In this document: in pieces, positions 33,528 to 47,224 of the stretch | Position numbering within the stretch: position 1 is the first letter of the stretch | Layout of the letters: each line of letters starts with the position of its first letter | Source of the DNA: Portunus trituberculatus | Lineage: Eukaryota > Arthropoda > Malacostraca > Decapoda > Portunidae | Reading direction: 5' to 3' | DNA: 64,000 bases | Assembly (NCBI RefSeq): GCF_017591435.1 | Contig: NC_059283.1 | Coordinates: forward strand, 11,855,945-11,919,944 | Notes under the pieces: model-generated | What the model was told of the DNA's origin: nothing | Database searches by the model: none | What the model saw: the letters and a program-made list of their open reading frames with translations, nothing else | Program-made: the position numbers and the translations under genes

Positions 33528-33556
<29 letters not shown>
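33330..33556. repeat. (AGT)n, (AAC)n, (CAG)n, (CA)n compound at the left edge of the array
   Basis: AGT at 33367-33425, CAG at 33476-33516, CA at 33533-33557. The (CA)n leads straight into the first array unit. Confidence 0.93.
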
Positions 33557-33561
<5 letters not shown>

Positions 33562-34144
33562 TACTTCTACCACTAGCACTACCACCACTACTACCACAAT
33601 CACTCCTACGCTCCCTCATACAATACCAGTTCAGGTTTCTTCCTCTATCTATAACTTCCAAATTTTTCAGGTAATATTACGAAAAGACAGTATCTGGCAA
33701 CTCTGAATGTCTTGGTCTGGGTCTGGATCTCAGGTTTTCAATGTGGCTGGTCTGAACGAGGCTACAATCATTTCTTTATTTATTTAAGCCTTATATAAGA
33801 CATTTTAGGGGATGCTTATATAATTTTGTGGTTGTTTTTCTCCTTTTTCTTCATATACGTCTAGAAACACGTGAAGGTTTGCCTAATTTTTAATGTACAG
33901 ACAGTGGAGCGGGTAAATCTTTCATCTTTGTGATTACATTATTGTCCGTCCATCTGCTTCCTTCCACCCAAAACCCACACGCCTCCACTGGTCCACCAAC
34001 CAACCCATCCACTTACCCACACCCATCCACCCACTCACCCTCTTATCCACATCCACTATCCCATCTTTCCACCCACCCGTTCATTCATCAACCCATCCAC
34101 TACCACTTCCACCCACTCATTGGCCACTCACACAGTCACTCACG

Positions 34145-34216
<72 letters not shown>

Positions 34217-34284
34217 ATTACCATCAACATCATTATCATCATCATCAACATCGTCATCATTCACAAACAAATACTCTTAATAGA

Positions 34285-34328
<44 letters not shown>

Positions 34329-34418
34329 GAGTATAATAACAACAACAAACAACAACAACAACAACAACAACAAGACCAACAGCTGCTTCTACTACTGTTC
34401 CTGCTGCTGCTGCTGCTG

Positions 34419-34490
<72 letters not shown>

Positions 34491-36572
34491 TTAAACTCTC
34501 ACACCATCACAACCACCACCATCACACACCACACCACCACAACCACCACCACACACTACCCCAACACACTACACCAATGAATCTTTGCCGCCCAGCCCCG
34601 CCCCGCCTACCACCCAGCCCCGCCACCCACCAGCTACCTCTCCCACTCGGTCCCTGTCACTCCTTTCTTCTTTTCCACAATTTTTTAATTTCCTCGTAGA
34701 AAAAATGCGTGGAAATCCTGTCAATTGAGGTCAATTTGGAGGAGAGGGACAGTGGGAGGGAGGAGGGACCGTCTGTGTTTGGGTCCGAGGACGTCTAGGC
34801 GGGACAGTGACCGGGGACATGGCCATCACCTTATCTAACTCATTGTTGTGGGTTATTTATCTACCACCGAGGTTAATTGTGGCTCTCCTTCACTCTCAGC
34901 GTCTGGACACACAGGGTGGTGCAGCTGAGTCTTGGTGTGCAGCGCAACGGGGGGCGGGGAGGGTGTGTGTCTGGCGCCGTTAGATTTACGTAACGGAAAC
35001 CATTTTGAAAATCGCGAGAAGAAAGAAGGCGCCCAGGCTGGAATGTACTGTATTTTTTGACGTGGAAAAATATTTAACAAACACACAAAATGTAATAACT
35101 TTACCGCGCCCGGCAACAACAAAGTACGAATCGTGGATGTGTCTGCACGTTTCACCAACGGCGCCACAAAACATTATAGTCTTGAGAAGGAAAACACAGC
35201 CAGACAAGGTTGTAGTGCTTTTTCTAACTATCAAAAAGTTTTACTTTTCAGCGCAATAAAGTAAACACAAATCCTTCGTCGCATAAAGAAAATAATATTT
35301 TCATCTTCGGCGCCATAATGACATAGAAATGGAAAATACGAAAAGTTAGACTAGATATTATTGAATATTATTACTTGGGTCATGTTTTTCACGTTTCTCA
35401 AGTCTTATATCAAACAACAAAACAATCCTAGGCGTGCTAATTAAAAATGAGCAATAATTCATAACGTCACTTTAATGTTATTCTTACGATAAACAAAAAA
35501 CATCGCTGGACTTGATCTTATCACGCCTCAAAACTTGCTTTACTATGCTATCAATGAATCAAGCATCAAATCAACGCCAACTCCATTAAGAAGGCAGAAA
35601 ATATTTTTCCCTGGCGCCGAGATGGCTTTTTTTACGCGCAAATTGAGTGTCTCCTTCTCCTCCTCCCTTCCCCTCACGCTTCAACTCTCCCTTCCACCTC
35701 CACCTCCTCCGCTTCCTTCTACACCCACAGTCCTGAAAACACCTAGAAGCACATGGAAAACCCGACATAATACGTTAAATGTGGAGGTGTTGACTGTGAT
35801 GGGGCAGTGACTGCATGGGTAGGCAGTGGCAGGGCGGAGGTGGCGGGCGGGTGGCTGGAGGGGCTGGGCAGATCATGGCGCCAAAAATACATTGTTGTGG
35901 TGTCGTGTGGCGGTGGTGTTGACAATAGGCTCATGTAATTTGTATAGGCCTGTGTTGTGGGGTGGTGTGGTGGTGTCTGGTGATACTGTGGTAGTGTCTG
36001 TAGTTGTGGTGGTGGTAGTGTTGTGTTCAGTAGGCCTATGTAATTTGCATATGCCTGTGTTGCGGTGGTGTCTGGTGTGTTCCTGTGGTGTCTGGTAGTA
36101 TTGTGGTGAGTGATGGTACTGTGGTGGTGCCTGGTGGTGGTATCTGGTATTTATATGGTGTGTGATGGTGGTGGTGGTGGCTCTGTGATGTGTGACGGTG
36201 GTGGTAGCTGTGTGGTGTATGATGGTGGTGGTGGGTGTGTGGTGCTGGTGGCTGTGCCGTGTGTTTGGTGATTATGGTTGCTGTGTGGTGTATGATGGTG
36301 GTGGTGGTGGTGGTTGTGTGTTGTGTGTGTGGTGGTGATGGTGACTGTGTGGTGTATAATGGTGGTGGTGGTGGTGGCTGTGTGGTGTATGATCGTGGTG
36401 GTGGTAGTGGTGGCTGTGCACTGTGTGGTGGTGATGGTGGCTGTATAGTGTGTGGTGGTGGTGGTGGCCGTGTAATGTATGATCGTGGGGATGGTGGTGG
36501 TGGTGGTGGTGGTGGTAGTGGTAGCTGTGTGGTGGTAGTGTTAACGGTACGTTCTCACTAAGTCAACTAATC

Positions 36573-36621
<49 letters not shown>

Positions 36622-36743
36622 CCAATCACAAAGCTGTATGTATAATTATAATTGGTGTTTTACTTTCAATTGTTTTGTTTAACTCATTCCATCCTTCCAT
36701 CTCTTTTCTCATACTTCCTTTGTAATCTATATACTTCTTAGTG

Positions 36744-36792
<49 letters not shown>
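33557..36792 (+). repeat. Array unit 1
   Basis: The modules in order are as follows. B: 'ctgctacttctaccactagc' to the (CA)n at 34148. C: 'caaatactcttaatagaaat', AAT, AAC and CTA repeats. Core D/E: from 34578 'tctttgccgcccagccccgc' to 35890. F: GTGGTG-rich minisatellite, 35891-36572. Then (GT)n, G (~125 bp, 'accaatcacaaagctgtatg') and (CA)n. In this unit the B module has a small deletion near 33890. The 146-codon frame of the core is stopped at codon 55 by TAG at 34981. Confidence 0.9.
34973..35882. other. GGCGCC cluster in the array core (unit 1)
   Basis: GGCGCC occurs at 34973, 35028, 35160, 35309, 35613 and 35877: six times in ~910 bp, where random sequence gives about one per 4 kb. The last is followed by AAAA, forming TTTTGGCGCC on the other strand, which resembles an E2F site (TTTSGCGC). 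GCGC half-sites also occur ('ttttcagcgcaat', 'tttacgcgcaaatt'). Function is unknown; the clustering is a direct observation. Confidence 0.6.
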
Positions 36793-36795
<3 letters not shown>

Positions 36796-36865
36796 TTACC
36801 ATCATCATCATCATCATTATCATCATCATCAACATCATCATTCACAAACAAATACTCTTAATATA

Positions 36866-36918
<53 letters not shown>

Positions 36919-36986
36919 TAATAATAATGCTAGTACAACAACAACAAAACAACTACTGTTTCTACTACTGTTCCTGCTGCTACTAA

Positions 36987-37021
<35 letters not shown>

Positions 37022-39194
37022 TTAAACTCTCACACCATCACAACAACCACCATCACACACCCCACCAAACACCACCACCACACACTACCATAACACTACA
37101 CCAATGAATCTTTGCCACCCAGCCCCGCCCCGCCTCTCACCCAGCCCCGCCACCCACCAGCTACCTCTCCCACTCGCTCCCTGTCACTCCTTTCTTCTTT
37201 TCCACAATTTAATAATTTCCTCGTGGAAAAAATGCGTGGAAATGCCTATATATCCTGTCAATTAAGGTCAATTTGGAGGAGAGGGACAGTGGGAGGGAGG
37301 AGGGACCGTCTGTGTTTGGGTCCGGAGACGTCTTGGCGGGACAGTGACCGGGGACATGGCCATCACCTTATCTAACTCATTGTTGTGGGTTATTTATCTA
37401 CCACCGAGGTTAATTGTGGCTCTCCTTCACTCTCAGCGTCTGGACACAGAGGGTGGTGCAGCTGAGTCGTGGTGTCCAGCGCGGCGGGGGGCGGGGAGGG
37501 TGTGTGTCTGGCGCCGTTATATTTACGTAACGGAAACCATTTTGAAAATCGCGAGAAGAAAGAAGGCGCCCAGATTGGAATGTACTGTATTTTTTTACGT
37601 GGAAAAATATTTAACAAACATACAAAATATAATAACTTTACCGCGCCCGGCAACAACAAAGTACGAATCGTGGATGTGTCTGCACGTTTCACCAACGGCG
37701 CCACAAAACATTATAGTCTTGAGAAGGAAAACACAGCCAGACAAGGTTGTAGTGCTTTTTCTAAATATCAAAAAGTTTTACTTTTCAGCTCAATAAAGTA
37801 AACACAAATCCTTCGTCGCATAAAGAAAATAATATTTTCATCTTCGGCGCCATAATGACATAGAAATGGAAAATACGAATAGTTAGACTAGATATTATTG
37901 AATATTATTACTTGGGTCATGTTTTTCATGTTTTCCAAGTCTTATATCAAACAACAAAACAATCCTAGGCGTGCTAATTAAAAATGAGCAATAATTCATA
38001 TCGTCACTTTAATGTTATTCTTACGATAAACAAAAAACATCGCTGGACTTGATCTTATCACGCCTCAAAACTTGCTTTACTATGCTATCAATGAATCAAG
38101 CATCAAATCAACGCCAACTCCATTAAGAAGGCAGAAAATATTTTTCCCTGGCGCCGAGATGGGTTTTTTACGCGCAAATTGAGTGACTCCTCCTCTTCCC
38201 TTCCCCTCACGCTTCAACTCTCCCTTCCACCTCCACCTCCTCCGCTTCCTTCTACACCCAGATTCCTGAAAACACCTAAAAGCACATGGAAACCCGACAT
38301 AATACGTTAAATGTGGAGGTGTTGACTGTGATGGGGCAGTGACTGCATGGGTAGGCAGTGGAGGGGCGGGGATGGCGGACGGGTGGCTGGCGGTGCTTGG
38401 CTGGTCGTGGGGCCAAAAATACATTGTTGTGTGTGTTGCGGTGGTGTTGACAATAGGCTCATGTAATTTGTATAGGCCTGTGTTGTAGGGTGGCGTGGTG
38501 GTTACGTGCAAGTGTCTGTAGTTGTGGTGGTGGTGGTAGTGTTGTGTTCAGTAGGCCTATGTAATTTGCATATGCCTGTGTTGCGGTGGTGTCTGGTAGT
38601 ATTGTGGTGTGTTGTGTGGTGAGTGATGGTACTGTGGTGCTGCCTGGTGGTGGTATCTGGTATTTGTATGGGGTGTGCTGTGTGATGGTTTTGTGGTGGT
38701 GGTGGCTGTGTTGTGTATGATGGTGGTTGTGGGGGTGGTGGCTGTGTGCTGTGTGTGTGGTGGTGATGGTGGCTGTGTGGTGTATGATGGTGGTAGTGGT
38801 GGCTGTGTGCTGTATGTGTGATAGTGATGGTGGCTGTGTGGTGTATGATGGTGGTGGTGGTGGTGGCTGTGTGCGCTGTGGTGGTGATAGTGGCTGTGTG
38901 GTGTATGGTCGTGGTGGTAGTAGTGGTGGCTGTGCGCTGTGTGGTGTATGATCGTGGTGATGGTGGTAGTGGTTGTGCGCTGTGTGGTGGTGATGGTGGC
39001 TGTATAGTGTGTGGTGGTGGTGGTGGTGGTGGCTGTGTAATGTATGATCGTGGTGATGGTGGTGGTGGTGGTGGCTGTGTAATGTATGATCGTGGTGATG
39101 GTTGTGGTCGTGGTGGCTATGTTGTGTGTGGTGGTGGTGGTGGTGGTAGCTGTGTGGTGGTAGTGTTAACGGTACGTTCTCACAAGTCAATTGA

Positions 39195-39279
<85 letters not shown>

Positions 39280-39400
39280 CCAATCACAAAGCTGTATGTA
39301 TAGTCATAATTGGTGTTTTACTTTCAATTCTCTTCTTTACTCATTCCATCCTTCCATCTCTTTTCTCATACTTCCTTTGTAATCTATATACTTCTTAGTG

Positions 39401-39449
<49 letters not shown>
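36793..39449 (+). repeat. Array unit 2 (short, lacks module B)
   Basis: Starts with module C directly after the unit 1 (CA)n: 36793-37104. Core at 37105-38424, F at 38425-39196, (GT)n at 39197-39278, G at 39279-39400, (CA)n at 39402-39449. The A and B modules found before other C modules are absent here, so this unit arose by deletion or by unequal exchange between CA tracts. Confidence 0.9.
37356..37796 (+). CDS. Doubtful 146-codon frame in array core (unit 2)
   Basis: The ATG at 37356 opens a frame starting MAITLSNSLLWVIYLPPRL with a hydrophobic N-terminal stretch. It ends with a TAA that overlaps an AATAAA. I recognise no domain. The frame is open in units 2, 4 and 5 but stopped in unit 1 (TAG) and unit 3 (TAA). 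By eye, differences between units 2 and 4 include at least as many amino-acid-changing as silent changes. That argues against selection on the protein. More likely it is a chance frame in conserved non-coding DNA. Confidence 0.12.
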   Translation: MAITLSNSLLWVIYLPPRLIVALLHSQRLDTEGGAAESWCPARRGAGRVCVWRRYIYVTETILKIARRKKAPRLECTVFFYVEKYLTNIQNIITLPRPATTKYESWMCLHVSPTAPQNIIVLRRKTQPDKVVVLFLNIKKFYFSAQ

Positions 39450-39450
<1 letters not shown>

Positions 39451-39736
39451 CTCAGTGGTTAGAGCGCTGGCTTCACAAGCCAGATGACCGGTGTTCAATT
39501 CCCCGGCCGGGTGGAGATATTTGGGTGTGTCTCCTTTCACGTGTAGCCCCTGTTCACCTAGCAGTGAGTAGGTACGGGATGTAAATCGAGGAGTTGTGAC
39601 CTTGTTGTCCCGGTGTATGATGTGTGCCTGGTTTCAGGCCTATCCGAAGATCGGAAATAAGGAGCTCTGAGCTCGCTCCGTAGGGTAACGTCTGGCTGTC
39701 TCGTCAGAGACTGCAGCTGATCAAAACAGTGAATTA
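39449..39736 (+). mobile_element. tRNA-Val-like SINE (family B) inside (CA)n
   Basis: The head reads AGCTCAGTGGTTAGAGCGC, then an anticodon-arm-like CTGGC-TTCACAA-GCCAG with CAC in the anticodon position (valine), then box B-like GTGTTCAATTCCC. The body continues 'tttgggtgtgtctcctttca' and 'cctatccgaagatcggaaat'. It ends 'gtgaattaca' and rejoins (CA)n. The corresponding (CA)n of unit 4 (49391-49446) has no insertion. The anticodon arm is intact, but the following body shows it is a SINE, not a tRNA gene. Confidence 0.85.
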
Positions 39737-39763
39737 CACACACACACACACACGCACACACAC

Positions 39764-43578
<3,815 letters not shown>

Positions 43579-43692
43579 GTACACAGCCGATTTCTGGATT
43601 ACTTCTTTTTGATCCGTTAGGCAGCTAACCAAGCAATTTGTGTCCTGTGCCGTTCCAGAATGCCTTTTTCCATCAGTTTTTGTCCGCTAGTG

Positions 43693-43715
43693 GACCAAAG
43701 ATTGGAACTTTGGTC
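43693..43715. repeat. Short palindrome near left end of Harbinger block
   Basis: GACCAAAG at 43693-43700 is the reverse complement of CTTTGGTC at 43708-43715, with a 7-bp spacer. A third GACCAAAG occurs at about 43753. Such motifs near an end of a Harbinger element could be subterminal transposase-binding sites; this is inference. Confidence 0.45.
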
Positions 43716-43920
43716 GAGGGGTTTTGCAAAACATTGGTCAAGTGTCCGGGGCGACCAAAGCTACCGCCTTGTATTTTAAATTTCCAAATGTAAAAAGAAG
43801 CTAACTGTAATTAAATTTATTTCAGTTATTTACCATGTCAAATTTTTTTGATGGTACAACAAAGCTTTTCTTATGCTATATATTATTGAGCATACGTTTT
43901 AATTTTGAAGTCTACTGTAG

Positions 43921-43997
43921 TGGCCTGGTGAGTTCACGCCAAACATCAACAACAGCCTAATCGACTCGTCACATCTCTACTTCACTGACTAAATTTG
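43921..43997 (+). other. Possible 5' non-coding exon of the transposase gene
   Basis: The stretch ends at a strong donor, ttTG|GTAAGTATAT at 43998. The next good acceptor is tttTCAG at 45384, five bases before the transposase ATG. The upstream exon boundary is not determined. CCTAA-type words lie in the intron near 44400-44480, 44575 and 44940-44990. Confidence 0.3.
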
Positions 43998-44389
43998 GTA
44001 AGTATATGATTAATCTTGTTATTTATATATCATTACATGAATTCTTACTGTGTGCTTCTACTATTAAGAAAGGTAAGTGGACGAATTAAAGGGCGAAACC
44101 TATAATATGGAAGGAGTGGAGTAGACTGAAGCCGAGATATCATGTACGTAGCTCATACCCAGGAAAAAAAAAAAAACGATTAAATAAATGAAAATGATCA
44201 TGAGGCTGTATATTGAGTATATTTGTAGTTTTAAGTTCAAGGCTATTAAGAGGTGACCGATGAAACAATGGAGGAAAGGTATAAACGGTACCTTGATGAG
44301 CTTGCAGGTAACACTCGATTCTGTGGTGGTCTACACATCAGAAGACATTATTGATGGATTTATTACACATTAGTGAATGGATCCTATTA

Positions 44390-44990
44390 ACGAACCAAAT
44401 GTAACCTAACCAAGCAAACAATAACCCAGCCAACTTAACCTAACCCACCCAACCTAACTTAACCAACCTATTTATTGTCATAACTTCTGAAGCATCAATT
44501 TGCAATGGAAAATGTCAATATGAAAAAGCGGAAATGTAAGATTGGCAGAAATGAAAACAAACCAAACATATTTTAACCTAACCTCACCTATCCCCCACCC
44601 AAATCTAACATACCTATGCCCTACAACCATTCAAAATGCAGGAAAGGAAATCGGTAAAATCGAACCACTCGCCCACTCTTCAGTCTTGGCCTAGTGGGCA
44701 GACGTATAGGACGAGGAGTATATACCGCCAGTGAGTCTGTCACCACCCACATATCCATTAATTTTTTAAAAATCTGTGGTGTCATTAATATAAATTTGCG
44801 GTGGGTATAATATGGGTTTTTCTTGTTCAAGTCAATGAGATCTTACTATTGAGACCAGTTAAAGTGACTGCTGTGAATGGGGCGTACTTATAAAATAATA
44901 CCAGGAAATCAAACCAAACTTATCCTAACCAAACCGAAGCTAACTTAAACTAACCTAACATCCTATCCTTAATTCATCTAACCTAATTTA
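44390..44990 (-). repeat. Scattered CCTAA-type words
   Basis: Clusters of AACCTAACC-like words at about 44400-44480, 44575-44590 and 44935-44985 resemble degenerate telomere-type repeats, within the putative intron of the Harbinger gene. Confidence 0.5.
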
Positions 44991-45389
44991 AGATTCATTT
45001 TTGACTGTCCATGCATATCATATCAGCCTAGCAAGCTCATATCTGCCTTATTAAGAATAATTTTGATAACTTTTAAACAAATGTAGTTCTTATTGTATGA
45101 TCCCGACCTATCTTTACTTAACCTTGTCATATGTACTGTACCTAATGGCTAAGTTCGGGTCCAGGTCTTTGTAGAACTAGCCTATGTTTATGAATTCTTT
45201 AAATCCTATTTTGTGGTATGTCTAGGCCACTCCCCTTTTGGTGGTAAACAACTTCAGTATGTACCTATATGTATGATACCATAGTATCATTTGAACAACA
45301 GAAGAAAAAGATAAAAATGACTTAAGTAATATATGCTGTTAATATCTATTTATTCTTCAGACCATTAAAAACTACACTTTTCAGGTACC

Positions 45390-46758
45390 ATGGCTGCATT
45401 AGATGAAATCATAGATGAAGAAATGTTTGAAATGGAAGAATTGCGACGAGTGAGGATTCCACGCATTGTACCTAAAGATCGCAATGACCCATTTCATTAC
45501 CTTTCTGGTGAAGAATTCCTTGAGCGTTTTCGTCTGCCAAAGGATGCTGTACGAGACCTCATTGAAGAAGTTAGGCCACGTACACATGTGGACAGGCTTG
45601 GCACAGGTATGGAACAGTAGCTATTTACTTAAGTATGTATGTGGATGGTGATATTGCTATAGAATATTTTACAATACTTATTGATTCAAGACCTGGGAAA
45701 CCATTTTCTGTATTTCTTTCTACAACTCTGTCATCCTTTTTCATGTGGAGTGAATTGGGAAATTTAAGGTTCTTCCACACTTTTTCTAGTCTTTCTTACT
45801 TACGGAGCAAAGGGGCCTGGGGATCCCCTCTGTATTTTCCTCATAAATAGACTAGGCACAACGCAGAGAGAGAGGGTGTATATAACTCCTTCTAAAGTCA
45901 CTGGTATATGTTTGCATGTCTTTCCACAGGATGTGGCATTCCTCTGCATTTGAAGATGCTAGTTACCTTGCGGTACCTAGCCACGGGAAGTTTCCTTCTT
46001 ACAGTAGCTGACATCATGGATATTGCAAAATCATCAGCATGCAGGGCTGTTGGAGAGGTGGTTCAACTTATTGCTTTCCTGGCACCAGACTACATCAAAT
46101 TCCCACAGCCAGAAGAAGCACGTCAGATGGCCTCAAAGTTCTATGATATTGCTGGTATGCCAGGTGTATTGGGGTGTATAGATTGTACACATATTCCAAT
46201 ACAGAGTCCAGGTGGGAACAACGTTGAGATGTATAGATGTCGAAAGGGGTTTTACTCATTAAATGTCCAAGGTATTTGTGATTCAGAACTCAAATTTATG
46301 CAAGTTGGCCTGGCAGCGTACATGACTCAAGAATATTTTTTTAATTGTCTTATCTGTCATCTTCTAGATAAAGGAGATTACAGGGGTTTATATTTGTTAG
46401 GGATAGTGGGTATCCGAGTCAGGAATATTTACTGACTCCACTCCTAGCTCCAAGAACTGAAAAGCATAGGAGGTATAATGTAGCTCATATACAAACACGG
46501 AACTGTATTGAGAGGGCATTCGGTGTACTGAAAAGAAGATTTGCATGCTTAAGCATACCCCTGCGAACCAAACTTCCCAATACAAAAAGAATTGTGATGG
46601 CATGTGCTGTTTTGCATAACATTGCTATTTCAAGAAGAGTGGACATGTTAGATGTTGAGATTGAGCCACAGGAAGTAGTTGATTTATTGGAGGATGAAGA
46701 TGAACATGAACTGGATGCCACACTAGTTAGGGAATCATTAATTCAAAGATGGTTTTGA
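45390..46758 (+). pseudogene. PIF/Harbinger transposase (HARBI1-like, DDE_Tnp_4), frameshifted
   Basis: DNA transposase of the PIF/Harbinger superfamily; an intact enzyme would cut and rejoin transposon ends with a DDE triad. Exon 1 (45390-45606) starts at an ATG in good context (gtaccATGG) and reads an acidic N-terminus. A 323-bp intron (45607-45929, GT...AG) is spliced in phase. Exon 2 continues with GCIDCTHIP (first Asp codon, 46181). Later come LLGDSGYP (second Asp, 46402) and NCIERAFGVLKRRF (Glu, 46510), then ACAVLHNI and an acidic tail, ending with TGA at 46756. Between the first and second Asp the frame is broken: roughly 10 bases are missing after codon CAAGTT (~46304) before the WPGSVHDS-type motif. 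One extra T lies in the T run at ~46335, and one G is missing at ~46401. The continuous frame therefore ends early, at 46435. All three acidic codons survive, but the gene cannot make a full-length protein as it stands. Confidence 0.85.
45607..45929 (+). other. Transposase intron
   Basis: The donor is CACAG|GTATGG and the acceptor TTTCCACAG|GATGTGG. Joining restores the Gly-Cys-Gly reading frame (codon split 1+2). Stops occur inside, supporting removal by splicing. Confidence 0.75.
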
Positions 46759-46969
46759 GGGCCAGTTTTAAGAACTTTTCCCTGTGTACCCAATTGGGCT
46801 CCAGTGTAATAATACTTTTTCTTTTCTAGTTCTTGCTTGATAGGATTAACACTTTAAGTTTAAATAAGAATATATGTAAGGTTCCAAAAGGTAAAGAAAG
46901 GAAAAGTATATATAAGATCTTATGGTGTATAATGTAGGTATTGCAAAGTACAAATAGTATGTAAGAATG

Positions 46970-46975
46970 AATAAA
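46970..46975 (+). terminator. Polyadenylation signal AATAAA after the transposase
   Basis: AATAAA lies 212 bp after the transposase stop, followed by a T/G-rich stretch and a (GT)n tract (47014-47042) suitable as a downstream GU-rich element. Confidence 0.5.
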
Positions 46976-47010
46976 CTTAACCATCTACTTTTAATGCTAA
47001 TCATTATACC

Positions 47011-47013
<3 letters not shown>

Positions 47014-47042
<29 letters not shown>
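47014..47042. repeat. (GT)n microsatellite
   Basis: A perfect short GT tract between the two converging Harbinger genes. Confidence 0.95.
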
Positions 47043-47045
<3 letters not shown>

Positions 47046-47099
47046 CTACTTTTTGAAAATGTGATCATAGTCAGTGATGAGTCTGGAAAAAAAAAACAA

Positions 47100-47224
47100 C
47101 TGATTAACAGTGTTGCACATATTGCATTGAACTTCCTGGTAATTGTATTCCAAGCTTCCTGTTTCTTAGCTATCATGGAGTAATTACCACTTTTATCAAG
47201 CACGACGTTGAATTGGTTGATAAG
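47100..47224 (-). pseudogene. Myb/SANT-like DNA-binding protein fragment (Harbinger partner)
   Basis: Read on the minus strand from 47224, the frame gives LINQFNVVLDKSGNYSMIAK and then KQEAWNTITRKFNAICATLL. This fits the first helices of the Myb/SANT-like domain in Harbinger accessory proteins and MSANTD-type host proteins (a conserved K..AW..I...FN). In that family the protein binds the transposon ends and brings the transposase to the nucleus. The N-terminus is missing because array sequence begins at 47225. After 47100 (minus-strand downstream) the reading becomes unrelated, so only part of the domain survives. The similarity is by eye. Confidence 0.6.

Larger units (their letters stand above)
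43577..47224. mobile_element. Decayed PIF/Harbinger transposon block between array units 3 and 4
   Basis: This 3.65-kb block is not repeated elsewhere in the array. It contains a spliced HARBI1-like transposase pseudogene on plus and a Myb/SANT-like fragment on minus, converging. PIF/Harbinger elements characteristically encode these two proteins. The left junction follows a (CA)n directly. The right junction falls inside the Myb/SANT-like reading frame, where array core sequence resumes at 'atctttgccgccc'. I found no convincing terminal inverted repeats or 3-bp target duplication, consistent with loss of the right end. Confidence 0.72.

Noticed and set aside
34853..35167. 104-codon minus-strand frame in array cores of units 1 and 2
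   Set aside because: It lies opposite the plus-strand frame, is not kept in units 3-5, and has no recognisable motif.
38459..39283. 274-codon minus-strand frame rich in His and Thr
   Set aside because: It is the translation of GTGGTG and GT repeats of array module F; equivalent frames appear in every unit with shifted boundaries.
39449..39530. Functional tRNA-Val gene
   Set aside because: The head resembles tRNA-Val (CAC), but it is followed directly by a SINE body without an intact acceptor 3' strand, so it is a retroposon.
45390..46758. Domesticated host HARBI1 gene
   Set aside because: Frameshifts between the first and second catalytic Asp codons break the protein, and the block sits beside a truncated Myb/SANT-like partner, pointing to a dead transposon.
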